From assembly GCA_902702965.1 (NCBI GenBank), contig CACRXP010000175.1:841701-905700 (forward strand): DNA of 64,000 nucleotides, written 5' to 3'. A program made the translations under genes and the position numbers. The notes under the pieces were generated by a model. The model did not search any database. It saw only the letters and a program-made list of their open reading frames with translations, and was not told the DNA's origin. The DNA is from Spirometra erinaceieuropaei. Lineage: Eukaryota > Platyhelminthes > Cestoda > Diphyllobothriidea > Diphyllobothriidae. Numbering within the stretch: position 1 is the first letter of the stretch; each line of letters starts with the position of its first letter. This document shows, piece after piece, positions 23,215 to 35,904 of the stretch.

Positions 23215-23620
23215 TGTTATGACCCGGAAGAAAGGTAGGACAGGAAGAGAGCCGGTTCGGAGGACAAGATCTTTATTGGTAACTTGCGGACACGAGGGGT
23301 TACAACTTGTCAGAAGGATGCGCTATTTATATTGGCTTCTGTGCTCCAGCCGTTGAGGGCGTTCTAGAATGTTCCTGCCCCGGGCGTGCTTGTCGCTGAT
23401 TGGCCACCGCGTGCGCGATAGCCCCCCCCCGGCGGAAACGTCTGGAATGTTCGACCAGCCATTGATTGGGCCGCACAAGTGAGCAAAGCCACCACACGTG
23501 CTCGGCGCTTCAGTGCAGGCCGGTCGGCCGTCTAACTTGACGCGGGTTTCACGCCGCCGGGTTGGTCCCCTGTTCAGCGCCTTAGGCCATGGCTCTACGC
23601 CGCTTGCACTCTCCATAACA
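23215..23620 (-). mobile_element. Solo LTR (406 bp) with 5-bp target duplication
   Basis: The segment begins TGTTATG and ends CATAACA (perfect 7-bp inverted termini with TG...CA). It is flanked on both sides by CTTCC (23210-23214 and 23621-23625), the 5-bp target duplication typical of integrase-mediated insertion. On the minus strand it has CCAAT boxes, a TATAAATA box (23324-23331), and an AATAAA signal (23272-23277) about 50 bases downstream, which is the U3-R layout of a retrotransposon LTR. No internal region or second LTR adjoins, so it is a solo LTR left by recombination (inference). The superfamily cannot be set from the LTR alone. Confidence 0.9.
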
Positions 23621-23625
23621 CTTCC

Positions 23626-25325
<1,700 letters not shown>

Positions 25326-25536
25326 NNNNNNNNNNNNNNNNNNNNNNNNNNNNNNNNNNNNNNNNNNNNNNNNNNNNNNNNNNNNNNNNNNNNNNNNNNN
25401 NNNNNNNNNNNNNNNNNNNNNNNNNNNNNNNNNNNNNNNNNNNNNNNNNNNNNNNNNNNNNNNNNNNNNNNNNNNNNNNNNNNNNNNNNNNNNNNNNNNN
25501 NNNNNNNNNNNNNNNNNNNNNNNNNNNNNNNNNNNN
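25326..25536. other. Assembly gap (211 N)
   Basis: A run of 211 undetermined bases. The apparent open frames crossing it on both strands are artefacts. Confidence 0.99.
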
Positions 25537-26384
25537 TGGTTCTCAAACTCCCAATCTCTTTCCTCAAAGTTTTACTATGAGAGCCTAAATTGGTCACGTT
25601 TAACTTACCCACAGTTTATGGCCAGCCAATTGCAATTCACCCCTAGGCCGAAGAACTGGGATTTAAACCAGAGTCCAAGTAGTCATGGGTCTCAAAGGTC
25701 TATCGGTTCAGCAACGGGCTTAGACTGTATGATTGGCAGCGTGTGGGTCCAGTGGCAGACCATCTTTGATACGAGCATTTCGAACCAACCTAAAATCCTC
25801 TAATTGCGTCCCACTATTTCTCTTTTCTTTCCACATACAGTGTCCCTACAACTACAAGAATGTGCCGAAAAAGGAACCGGACCAGTAGCCACCCGTAAGA
25901 GCCCTCCTTTCGCGCCTCTGTCCACTCGACCAAGCGCCAGTCTTAAACGTCTTATTTTCCTCGCTCACTGTAATGTCTCTGCCGCGATTACCCTCTATAC
26001 GGACACACAATCCACTTCTTTGCCTTAATAATATGATGTAGCACCTTCACTTGCTCGATTTTGGAAAGATTCTTTGCACAGACCGCTTTATTGGCTTATT
26101 TCTGCAGGCGGTAGCCTGATTTTCTGTTCACTCACAATCCCGTGGTGGGCCCTCCTTAAAGCAGCGAACGGCCGGGCCGAGGATGTGCGCGAAAACCCAT
26201 GACAAGTGGTTAGGCGGACTTTCAAGCAGAGGGTATTGCTTAGACGAGACTCCAACACCGGCTAATGCACAGAGCACAATCCCAGGTTAACATCTAGAAC
26301 GGGGATTCTTTTCGAAATTTGATTCTTTTTTCTAGTTCCGATTTATTTACTGAACTCCATTCATTCCGTCAGTTTTCTATGGTG

Positions 26385-26445
26385 GGCGGGCGTCCACTGA
26401 TCAGGTTATGGGACATGCTCGTCCCCTCGCGGGCAGTCGTATATC
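26385..26445 (+). repeat. SINE head module, solitary copy
   Basis: The blocks GGGCGGGCGTCCACTGATCA and GGACATGCTCGTCCC match the SINE head seen at 16925 and 31811 and, inverted, at 62754. No SINE body follows, so this is a detached head or a truncated insertion. Confidence 0.6.
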
Positions 26446-26621
26446 AACTAGTAATACATGCAAACAATTTACGTATCAAATTTATCTGTACAGGGAAGGG
26501 CGTACTCTGGCCCTGCAATAGTCCGTACTATGTGAGTACGGTGAGATCTGTGCACGGTTCTTCGTGAAGTTTAAACCCGTTGGTTTACTGATTTTGCGTT
26601 CAAGTCATACACCCTGGTACG

Positions 26622-27517
26622 TACAGTAGACGGGCTAACTCATGAAATGTCAGCTGAGATTGCGAAATGCGTTTTGGTTTTGAAAAGATTAATTAAGTAG
26701 AGTTGCAAAACGAATCAGCCTGCAGTATAATTATGCAATAATTCAGTTACCTCAGGATGCCGACATTCGAACGAACTTCCTTCTGGCTGAATGCAAAAAC
26801 TATACTCTGTAAGAATGGACTACTTAAGTAGCATGCATTTTTTGATTTTCGATGCCCCCAAAAGTCGAATTATATTTCATGGAAAACATGAATAAAAATA
26901 TTCATTGTTTTGCTCATTCGGTAGAACATCACGTCTTCTTTCAATTTTATACTCTTAGGACGGACATTATCCGGTTTTAAAAAATTTTCTAATCGTGAGA
27001 CTTTTAAATACCGTGAAATTGCCGTTCGTAAAACGTCATGTCTCTGCATTTACCAATGTGGCTTGTAAAGTTAACAATATGGATCAACTCCAGTGCTATA
27101 TTTTATGAACCTCACATGATCTCCCCTCAATACTGTAGAGAAGTGTGTGGTTTTCCGTACGCGGAAAATATACGGCCTGTAGTTTGGAAACCCTGAATGC
27201 AAGTGTGACAGCACGTCGGGTTCAAAATTATTCGGGAATTAGAAAAGGTTTTTTAAAACCCAATTATACTCTTCCTTTGAGTGTCAAATTGGAAGAAGAC
27301 GTGATTTTCTACCGAATAAGTAAAAGAATGAATATTTCTATGCATGTTTTCCATGAAATATAATTGGACTTTTAGGGGCATCGAAAATCAATGAGAAAAA
27401 TGCATGCTGCTTAAGAAGTCATTCTTTACAGTTGTTTTTTTCATGCAGTCGGAAATAAGTTCATTCGAAAGCCGGCCTCCTGATGTTGACATTTCATGAG
27501 TTTGCCCACCTACTGTA
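26622..27517. mobile_element. Foldback MITE, subfamily II (896 bp)
   Basis: The termini TACAGTAGACGGGCTAAC and TTGCCCACCTACTGTA bracket two inverted arms, each with CATGAAATGTC near the end. An intact CTACTTAAGTAG palindrome lies in the left arm (26820-26831) and a damaged one in the right (CTGCTTAAGAAG). The A+T-rich core has no coding capacity. TA at both outer edges fits TA-targeted insertion. Confidence 0.87.
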
Positions 27518-27679
27518 TACACGAAAACTTGGAGGTCTTCTCATAGCGACAATGCCGTCCTTTTAGAAGATGCGGGAAAAGGACGAATACCCTTTATTTT
27601 GAAAGTATAAATTCAAAACTTTTAGCAAGGGCCTACATCCACCATGGGCAAAAGATACACCGACAAATTACTCAAGAAT

Positions 27680-28410
27680 CAAAAAAGTTTACTCAGAAAG
27701 GAGCAACTATTACGGAGACAGTTCGAGTTTCGCACGTAGGATAGCGCGTCAGGAATGGTAACACACTGTTGATATGCCGATGAACGCCAAAAGATAATAC
27801 GCAAGCCACGGCGCATGAGACAGGAGGACTTTGCAGAAATAAAATCAGAATGCAGGGGTTGAGCAACGTCATCCAGAACCCGACCAGAAAATTGACCATT
27901 TAGAAATATCACCGCTTTATAATATCTACTAAACACATAACACCCACAGCGGACGAGAGCTCTCGGAGAGCTCCTTTTCAAATTGACGTGTCTTTTTTGA
28001 ACGGAGCAGTAAAAATGACGGGAGAACAATAAAGAATGAGAGGATGAATGCAGGCATCTATGAATCGCAAGATTAAGGGTTGGGATATGTGGTAGAAAGC
28101 TAAGCGACGAATGTAAAGAAGTTCCCACACGTTAGTGAGAGGGGTCTCAATATGGAGGGAAAATGAAGGGTTTGATGACAAAGTAACCAAAGCGCCTGAA
28201 AGAAGATACCTCGCCGGCAATGATCTCCTAGAGTTCAGGACTAGGAGAGGGTCGCAGTCGGAAAATAAACTGTACAGATTTGCAGTTATTCAATAGGAGA
28301 CCATTTCTCTGCGACCATACGGAGACATGGTCAAGGCCATCCGTCAGAGATTGGGGGTTTGTCTAATTTCCGAGAGGTTGACCAACAACCATATCATCCG
28401 CGCACTTAAC
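27680..28410 (-). mobile_element. LINE fragment, RT catalytic box to C-terminal region
   Basis: On the minus strand the sequence reads VKCADDMVV at the RT catalytic box (28384-28410), then DGLDHVSVWSQRNGLLLNN and a thumb region (VTLSSNPSFSLHIETPLTN, then RRLAFYHISQPLI, then FIDACIHPLILYCSPVIF). It then runs into HPLHSDFISAKSS-like and SYVRNSNCLRN blocks near 27690. Frameshifts interrupt it. The same protein type appears in forward orientation at 38020-38560. The catalytic aspartates are intact here but the element is truncated at both ends. Confidence 0.87.
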
Positions 28411-29176
28411 TGACAGACAGTCGTTTGGGGATCTTTGATAATCAGTGGGGAGGGGATAAAGTGGAATCTTGGAGAGCTCCACATACCGTTCAGTCTTTGG
28501 AACGACTAAGAGTTCCTTTTGTTTTTTTCAAAATAGACGTGAATTTACGAAAATCTTCCGGGCCGATGCACCGTTTTCATTCTGACAGAGAGAGAGAGAT
28601 TAGGACGTAATTTTCCGTCAAATGAGCACAGGAAAATAACTTTTCATGCACGAGAGGGGCATAGGGACTTTTTTTCCAAACTTGACATATGATGATAGAG
28701 GGAGATGTACTCATCGCTAATATGACACCTTAGTTTGGATTCCTGCCTGCTGCCTCACTTGAGTATGAAAGTTTTTCCAGTATTTTATTCGTTTGGCGTG
28801 CTGTTTATCTTAAAGGCGGCCTCTGCCTGAAATTAGCCATAATCTAATCGCCGTTACTTATTAAAACCTTCATGCCGATGTTGACTTAATTTCAATCACA
28901 ACAGACCCCGGCACGTCACACTACCGGCTTGCATGGATGACGTGAGTAGTACTCGCTCTAATTAAGGGGTGACAAACACGCCTGCGTCCTTTCTCTGCCC
29001 AGTCAACGACCAGAGCCACACCCATCATCGGCCAGCCAAAATCAGCGTAGATTGCATGCAGAAAGCGACCACGTCAAGTCTCACAGCCGCGGTTCAACCG
29101 GCGGGTTGTTTGGACGTTCAAGGCGGGGCGGATCAGGTGAAAGACGATGCCAAATATTCGAATGTCCGAAACTGAC
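28411..29176. other. Interval with no identifiable gene
   Basis: A short GA run (28588-28600) is the only low-complexity feature. No gene or shared repeat is recognised. Confidence 0.4.
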
Positions 29177-29350
29177 AGGACAACGGGCCCGTGGCTCAGC
29201 GGTTAGAGGCGTTGGACTTCTAATTAACAGGTCGCGAGTTCGAGCCCACGGTGCTCCACGTTCTCCGGGGTTGGGTGGGACTGGCTAATACGCCAGAAAT
29301 GGCCATTCCAGTCTGCCTTGTCTTGGTCGGCAATAACATTCTACCCGAGA
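29177..29350 (+). mobile_element. tRNA-derived SINE body, ribozyme core deleted
   Basis: This copy begins GACAGGACAACGGGCCCGTG, has an A box (TGGCTCAGCGG, 29192-29202) and a good B box (GAGTTCGAGCC, 29236-29246), and ends in CCTTGTCTTGGTCGG. Compared with other copies it lacks about eight bases between GACTGG and CTAATA, so the CTGATGA core of the hammerhead-like segment is gone. No head module precedes it. Confidence 0.85.
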
Positions 29351-31212
29351 ATTGTTCATGCGAAGTCTGGCCTGACCCAGTTTTCAAGGTTGGAGAGAGG
29401 GAGATGAGACCAATTCTACACGACCAGTCTTCAATAATGCTATGCTAGACTAGCGTTTGCGTACTTAAATGTCGTGGCTTGGAAGGCTGACTACTCATGA
29501 CTGAGAAGTAGACTGCGACGACTCATCGCAGCCACCACTGAGGCAACTCCCACTTACACAGGATCTACCTGACTCAGGTCTGTCCCGCACGTGCGTGGCA
29601 CGCGTAGACGAGCCCCTGTGTTGGCGTTCCTCGTCACACATCAGCCCTCCGACAAGTCCCCCTTTTCACTTAGAATGGTAGTTGTTCGCATCTTCGACCG
29701 GCAAGGCACCACCTGGCTCCTAGGTTGCATAGTCAACTCTTTTGGATGGGAGTTTCTGCTTTAATTTTACTTTTGATTCCGCTGTCCGAACAGCGTTTTC
29801 CCAAGTCAAATGGTGTCTTATAGATCTGTCGTGCCAGCACTTAAACGTTTTTGGAAGCCATTTAAGCAACCACGATCAAAGGCGCAGTGGATCGGAGAGG
29901 GGGAGGGGTACAGGATTATCTCACTTTCCGCGCTTCACCCGGGGAGGGGGGGGGGAGGGAGTCTCAGCAACTTGATATGTTTTCGGAAACTGCGCAGTAG
30001 TACAGCAGACTTTGATGCATTCACCCTTGTTTGATGTCATAGATCATAGTCCGCTGGGGGGGGGGGGGAGCGGAGGGAAGCTGTGCGCGTTAGCTCACTT
30101 CATGTGTGAACTGAGACCGTGTTGCCGCCGAATCGGGCCGCGGTTTTCTCAGTCGTACTCTGCGCTACTGTTCCGCACTACTAATACTGTTGCTACGAGT
30201 AGTACTCCCAACGCCGCTATTTGTGCTACTTGTGAGTCGAAGTAGAGCGTCCGAAACCGGGTGAAGCAACCGGATGCCGCACTTTACAGACTGTCTTACT
30301 CCGCACTGCACTGTCAACGGGCAGAAAGAACAGTTTTGCGTGGAAGCGCGCGCAGTGCCATGCTAACTCTGCTTTCAGTAAAGTTTTCGTCAATTGCAAA
30401 GATTTGCCCTAAGTCACCATGGAAAAAAGTGGTTCTGTAAACGTCCCATCCGTCCACAACTGGCTGTCTCATACCAGGTATTAGTACTAACAGGTGGGCT
30501 CGACAGAATCCGTTATTTTAACAGTTAGGGCCTTCGCTAGTGGCAGTGAATGCAAGGGCCGCATTACAAGTCAGCGATGAGGACTTTGCACATCTTTCAC
30601 GGCCCGCCTTGCGAGTCAGGAAGGGGAGGGAGTTTGCACGCCTTTCATTTGCCCAGAGGTAGGACAAGCGCTGAGAAGATGGCGAAAGTGACCGTTTAAT
30701 CGGGCTGGCGACGGACATGTGCTGGCTGTCCCTGCCTTCGGACACTTTTAAACTGTTAAAGCAACAGCTTGTGCATATTGTGGAGCGTACAAATACAGGT
30801 TAAGCATCCACAGTATCTTACTATGGTTTTTAAAGCATGTCAGTTGCTTCGGCATCTAGTGTTGCGTCACACTATGTTCTGTGATAAAAACTTTACGAAA
30901 AAACACACGAAACCAGTTTAGTAGAAGTTGTGCCTAAACTGATTCTTACTACTTTTACAAAGACATAGCTTGCTACGGAATGGCAACATGCAAAATACCT
31001 TTTTTTCTCCGGAAAGGGAGAGGTAAATATAGGTAGCCGGTAAATGCCCCACCACAATTCGGCTTAAAAATGTGCGCCAGTGTTGGACTCGAAAATTCCG
31101 GATCGAATCCACCGAATGTTACAAAAGCAACTACTACTACTACCGGTCTTCCGAAATTGTCAGTAGTGCTACTAGTAATGCCGAAGCATTCATTACTACT
31201 ATCATTGACACT
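29351..31212. other. Interval with poly-G and trinucleotide runs, no gene
   Basis: G-rich patches lie at 29894-29962 and a run of 13 G at 30056-30068. Degenerate TACT-rich and CTA-rich stretches lie at 30176-30235 and 31128-31150. Frames here are antisense or low-complexity readings. Confidence 0.45.
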
Positions 31213-31390
31213 ATGCCTTGCTTTATTTCCGAGGAAATTCATGCGCGAAATTGGAGAACATAATCCAAAACAGATTTTTTTAAGTCAGGCCCGAAAGTTG
31301 ATATGAATATTTGAGCTAAAATTCAGCAGCCATTGCGGAATAACCGCACAATACTTACACACTGACAACAGGCAGCCAGTAACATACAAA
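31213..31390 (+). repeat. Repeat family R4, copy a
   Basis: This copy shares TTTCCGAGGAAATT, GATATGAATATTTGAGCT and GCGGAATAACCGC, in that order, with 32939-33090. Related pieces lie at 36506-36640 and 54487-54560. The GCGGAATAACCGC block is itself a short inverted repeat. No coding capacity is apparent. Confidence 0.68.
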
Positions 31391-31466
31391 TATGTGATTT
31401 TCTAAGTTCCCCTGAACATTAAACGAAATCTAGTCCAGGTATTGGCAGCTAGAGTAAGGCTGCTAG

Positions 31467-31556
31467 AGTGAGTGACTGGCTGATGACGGCCAATAAGTCA
31501 AAAATGACCATCCCGGTCTCCCTTACCTTTGTCGGTAATAATACACTGCCTATATG
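31467..31556 (+). mobile_element. SINE 3' part with hammerhead-like segment
   Basis: This 5'-truncated SINE copy keeps GACTGGCTGATGACGGCCAA, and its 3' arm CCGGTC lies at 31513-31518, so helix I of the hammerhead-like fold can still form. The second conserved core reads AAAA instead of GAAA. It ends in the SINE 3' end (CTTTGTCGGTAATA). Confidence 0.75.
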
Positions 31557-31803
31557 AGCAACGTCATCCAGAACTCAACCAGACACGTGTTTCGCCGACA
31601 TTCTGGGCTTTTAGCTAGTACCCAGGTCGGGAGTATGCCATAATACGTTTGGCATATACATTTGATACTACTCGTAGTACTGCTTGTTTGTAGAGTGGAC
31701 ATTACGTGGTTATTTCACGGTAGTTGATTGCCTTCGACTCAAATGTTCATTGAAATTTCGGGTCTGACCCTAAAAAGTCATGTCCCGAAGACTTAACTCC
31801 ATG

Positions 31804-31981
31804 GTGGTAGGGGGCGCTCACCGATCGTTCATACGGAACTCACTCGTTCCGTTGTGCCTTACGGGCTCTCTCTCGAGCCCAACCAGCAGCCGCACAGCGG
31901 CGCATGATACATAGGCAGAATGGCATTACCGACAAAGACAAGGGCGTCTCCCTTGTCTTTGTCGGTAATGCCATTCTGCCT
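31804..31981 (+). mobile_element. Rearranged SINE insertion with 13-bp target duplication
   Basis: The insert is flanked by ACTTAACTCCATG at 31791-31803 and 31982-31994. It consists of a SINE head module (31811-31905), then the SINE 3' end in inverted orientation, then the SINE 3' end in forward orientation. The two 3' ends form a perfect palindrome (next entry). The length of the target duplication fits L1/RTE-type retrotransposition of a SINE. The inverted 3' end suggests an inversion during integration or template switching (inference). Confidence 0.85.
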
Positions 31982-31982
31982 A
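31912..31982. repeat. Perfect 33-bp inverted repeat with 5-base loop
   Basis: Bases 31912-31944 and 31950-31982 are exact reverse complements, separated by CGTCT. Each arm is the last 33 bases of a SINE plus its junction (TAGGCAGAATGGCATTACCG and its complement). Perfect complementarity over 33 bp points to a recent event or to gene conversion between the arms. Confidence 0.93.
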
Positions 31983-32180
31983 CTTAACTCCATGTCCTGC
32001 ACTGATTAATTTCTGAGATTATTCGCTTGATATACATGTATATATGTCACTGCTCTGTTCGTCAAAAGTAAGCGGAACGTTTGGCATGCTATAGCAGTGC
32101 CTCTGCGATTTAGAACACAAACATTTTCGCACGAAACAAACGTAAGGAAATAGCTGTGGGTGGGAGAATGTGAATTCGTG

Positions 32181-32229
32181 CATCACCACCACCACCACCA
32201 CCACCAGCAACAGCAACAACAACAATAAC
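32181..32229 (+). repeat. CAC/CAG/CAA microsatellite
   Basis: An ACC trinucleotide run passes into interrupted AGCAAC and AACAAT units. The valine- and glycine-rich frame on the opposite strand is its by-product. Confidence 0.95.
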
Positions 32230-32938
32230 ACTCGTGCAAAATCGCGAGCCTCCCAGCTGGCCGAGTGAATGCTCTCTGACTCCAGTGAACACGACCGATA
32301 TTTTGCGCCCTGTGCATGGTTGACTGTATTGCTAGCACGTGATGGCCCAATCAGAGCTGATATCATTCGGCCAAGAACGGAGTCCATCTGGCGGCCATTT
32401 CTGTTACATTCCGACCGAGGCATTTTTTATTGGACAAGAGAACACAATATGCTTTAAATAAAATTTAAGGGTAACATCGCACATCAAACTCCCCATCCTA
32501 CTTCATGAGCAACACTAGTGGGTTCCTTTTTATTAAAAGCTTCTTAGGTAAATGTTTGAATGAGGCCATAATGGATGGCTCACTTATTATTTTGTGACAG
32601 CGTGCCAATTTTAATCATATAGCCTAGATTTGATGCAGGTAGGTCACATTTATGTCGATTCAATGTAAAATTCAGTAATAAGAGGAAGGGAAGTTTTTGA
32701 CGTGAAAACTCTGTAATAAACAAATTTTAAGAGGTCCGCATGGGCACCATAAAGACTCGTGGTGACAACCTAACTAACACTGGTTGCATCACTTCTAATA
32801 TGCTCGGAGCTTCGGAATGTCAGTTTTTAGGAATCCGAGTCGCAGTAGGTAATGACTTTTCGAAAACGCGGCTGCCGTTTAACTTGGAGACCTTGCTACG
32901 AGATGTAAATCCAGATTGTTTTTAAAGCAAACATGAAG
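32230..32938. other. Interval with no identifiable gene
   Basis: Only frames of about 60 codons are present, with no domain or repeat match. Confidence 0.4.
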
Positions 32939-33090
32939 CCTGCCTTGTTTAATTTCCGAGGAAATTAATGCGCGAACTTGGAGTAAATCCTACGAAACGG
33001 GCCTTTTCAGGCACGCTTCAAATTTTGATATGAATATTTGAGCTGAAATCCATCAGCTACTGCGGAATAACCGCTCAACATGAAGCCATT
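32939..33090 (+). repeat. Repeat family R4, copy b
   Basis: This copy matches 31213-31390 through TTTCCGAGGAAATTAATG, TTTTGATATGAATATTTGAG and GCGGAATAACCGC. A spacer differs in length, so the copies are old. Confidence 0.68.
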
Positions 33091-33411
33091 ATTTTTTGCA
33101 AGACCGCACTTGCTTTCAATCGCCAAACTAAAATAAAACTTACTTTGCAAAGCAGGTGTAGATCGATGTAAGGTTGTTTCATGCTTATTCTGACTCATTT
33201 AACCATTCATAACCCTGACTACATAATGCGACCAGAAACATATGCTCGCACTCGAATATAGCAGCCAAAGACGTTGAAGTTAACACACACGGGGTAACGC
33301 GAAGCGTTGTGGTTAACTCCTTGTTTAGAGCGAGCTGGCCAAGTTCGTTGGACACGTCATCAATGTCATCCAAGCAAGAAGAAGAAAATGTAAAAGGATA
33401 GAGTACATATT

Positions 33412-33525
33412 ACCGTCAAAGACAAGGGATACTTGAATGGCCACTTCTGGCTTATTAGCCGTCGTCAGCCAGTCATACCCAATCCCGAAATGTGAAAAAC
33501 CTGGAGCTTGGTCTCGCGACCTCCG
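33412..33525 (-). mobile_element. SINE 3' part on minus strand
   Basis: Read on the minus strand it contains GGGTATGACTGG, then CTGACGACGGCTAATAAGCC, then a short core AGAAGTGGCCATTC and CTTGTCTTTG. Helices I and II of the hammerhead-like fold are largely kept, but the CTGATGA core has one substitution and GAAA has become GAAG. The copy abuts foldback element B at about 33525. Confidence 0.75.
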
Positions 33526-33990
33526 GGGCGTGACGTTTTGGGGTCAGACCCGAAATTTCAATGAAAACTCGAGTCGAAGATAATCAACTACTGCAGAATA
33601 ACCACGAAATGCCCATTTCACAAACGAGTAACACCACAAGTAATATGAAATCTCCATGGCAAACGTGTTATATCGAACTCCCGTCATAGGTGTTAGTTAA
33701 TATACCAGAAATCTCATAAAGCAGGCTGGGGTATCTACTGAGGAGCCGAGCCCCTCGCAGCTGTGTCACGCGGTTGCAGAATATCGGCGAAATACGTGTC
33801 TGGGCCTATAACTAGTACCCATATGGGGGATACGGTATAATACCTTTGCCACAGAGATTTCATACTATTTCTAGTACTTCTCGTCGGTAGAGTGAGCATT
33901 CCGTGGTAATTCCACAGCAGTTGATTGTCTTTGACTCCAATGTGGATTTAAATTTCGGGTGTGACCCTAAAACGTCATGTCCCGGAGACT
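33525..33990. mobile_element. Foldback family B, complete copy (about 460 bp)
   Basis: The two arms of about 150 bp are inverted copies: 33530-33680 (GACGTTTTGGGGTC, CCCGAAATTT, TGAAATCTCCATGGCAAA) and 33836-33985 (TTTGCCACAGAGATTTCA, AAATTTCGGGTGTGACCC, AAAACGTC). They diverge by about 20 percent. The centre holds a small inverted motif around CGCCGA/TCGGCG. No coding capacity is present. Its arms are unrelated to the larger MITE family. Confidence 0.8.
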
Positions 33991-34045
33991 TAACTCCATG
34001 TCTCGCGCTGAATAATTTTTGCACCTATTCGCTTGATATAGGTGT

Positions 34046-34518
34046 ATATATAAACTAAAAACGGAGAGGTAAGAATGCCGGAAAGCGGTAAGTAATACAA
34101 GGATAGATGAGGAGCACATCGAGGCGGGAAGATGATCCGTCTGCATGGGCAAGTGACGCACTCATACTTACGAAACAACCAGTGGGGAGTGGAGCACGGT
34201 GGAACGTGCCGAAATAGAGCGTGAGCCATGTGAATAATATGACGAGAGTTGTGGGGAGGAAGTCGGCGATTATGCGGGGGCGGTGTACCGGCAAGTTCCA
34301 CTGCCTCCATCCTGGATCCTCACCAAAAGTGCTCACTTCATTCAAACAACCCAGTCCAATTCGTGGGGCATGACACGTACATGGCGCAGATCACCCACAG
34401 ACGGGATCTCTCCGGTGGGTCACAAACCCTTATTGATGCGGAGGTTCATCGGTGCCTCGCTTCCGAACATCCTCTGTCACTGCAGATCTGAAATGGTCCC
34501 ACGCCGATTTGTTGGTCT
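34046..34518. other. Interval with no identifiable gene
   Basis: Overlapping frames on both strands (about 100 codons each, 33990-34345 minus and 34283-34621 plus) show no domain. None is called. Confidence 0.4.
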
Positions 34519-35040
34519 GCATGAAAATTTAGTAAATCCGAAACAGTATTGTGTCAGTTTACCCGCATTCGCTGTCGCATTCTCCTCTGTTACCGTAGTT
34601 TGGACCAGTCGAACCTGGTAGTCGGTTTCCCGTTCGTGTCCTTTACCACCCGTTGAGAAAGTGTTTGCCTCGGGAAGCAAAGAGGTCGTTGTGCGTCCAT
34701 TCCTGAGTGACTAAATACCCGATCTGCAACAACAGAGGGTGATAGGTGACGAGACACTGATGAACTTCGGTTCGATGACGTGCTAATGACCCAGTGTGGG
34801 ACCAGCTGCGGCAGGTCTATGAGCGCGTGTTCGTGTTTCCGGTCCCAGACGCTGGTCAGGGTTATGATTGGCTGAATGAAGGCAAACAAGCCCGAAACAA
34901 TACTGTATCAATCTACCCGCATTCTCTGTCATCCATTCTCGCTGCTATTACAATTTAGCCGAATTTGGCCCGGTAGTTGGCTACCCATTGGCTTTCGGAA
35001 AGCCGATAGATGGGTGAGCGTCCATTTCCCATATGAATAT
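34519..35040 (+). repeat. Diverged direct duplication (two units, about 360 bp apart)
   Basis: The segments 34530-34700 and 34886-35030 share CCGAAACA, ACCCGCATTC, CTGTC, CTGGTAGT/CCGGTAGT and GCGTCCATT in order, at perhaps 70 percent identity. Both carry similar short frames by homology, but frame conservation is not convincing. Confidence 0.6.
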
Positions 35041-35904
35041 TTACTTTCCATGAAAATAAATATGACAAAGTAATATATCGTGCATTCTTTCTGGGCAGCG
35101 GGGCCAAATTTGCGCACGCAAGTGGTTAGAGTGTGGGTTTCTCAAGTAATTCACCACCGCGAGCCAGTCGGTTACGGGTGTGGGCTAATGTGAGCTTTTG
35201 TTTTGGACTACCAAGCACAAAAATGCCCGCCGAGTACTTATTTCACCGAACTGCTTACTTAAATATTTCAGTGGCTTCCCTTAGTTTCAACGCCATCTGC
35301 AGAAGTTGTTTTAACGGCATTTCCCCCTATGTGAGTCCTCATATCCGAAGGTCACTGGAATGATTGCCTGACGCTATGGGAGTTCCTCATCTCTTCGTTG
35401 GTTGCGGCCGCGGGGAAGCAAAGGTGGATTGTCTCCCTTGAACCTGCTCTCCCCCTCGCACCCCCACATGGACTGGTGTGTGGTCTCCGACAACTGTCAC
35501 GTCATCAGTAAGGTCAGACAGAAAACTCTCACAGCAAGGTAGAGGTGAACCGCCTGCAATTCCGGCTTGAGTAGACAGTTCCGTCGACTCAGATGCCGCA
35601 TCATACCTCGTGAAATAATCGGTATTCTCGTCTTCACGACACTCAGTAAGGACCTGGCTTGCTGGCTGACAGTTGTTTGAAACGCCACTCCAGGCACCAG
35701 AGATAGTCTGGAATTTTATCGAAGCAAAACTATTTTGGCAGAGCAGACTGTGAGAAATAAGACCTATGCGCAGTCTATCTGACATCAGTCAGTAGCGGGA
35801 GGGTGTGTTCGTGTGAATGTGGCCCCCTGCAATGGATTATGCGGGAACGGCCTTGTGCAAAATACGAGGCCGCATCAGGGTCTGGCACGTATTATTGGGT
35901 TGCA
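35041..35904. other. Interval with one 132-codon minus-strand frame, no gene called
   Basis: The frame at 35387-35785 (minus) has fairly normal amino-acid composition but no domain, paralogue or repeat support, so it is not annotated as a gene. Confidence 0.4.

Larger units (their letters stand above)
31560..32055 (+). mobile_element. Foldback family B, half copy interrupted by a SINE
   Basis: The right half of the foldback B element is present at 31575-31803 (CTAGTACCCAGG, GGTAGTTGATTGCC, AAATTTCGGGTCTGACCC) and resumes at 31982 (ACTTAACTCCATGTCC). It continues to a block at 32027-32050 shared with 34020-34045 (ATTCGCTTGATATA). The break is filled by the 178-bp insertion described at 31804-31981. 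The uninterrupted arrangement is seen at 33988-34000. Confidence 0.78.

Noticed and set aside
32019..32423. 134-codon frame with a valine/leucine-rich stretch resembling a membrane helix
   Set aside because: The hydrophobic run is the complement of the CAC/CAA microsatellite at 32181-32229.
35387..35785. 132-codon minus-strand frame with normal composition
   Set aside because: It has no domain, paralogue, polyadenylation signal or silent-site conservation to support it. A frame of this length is expected by chance in 64 kb.
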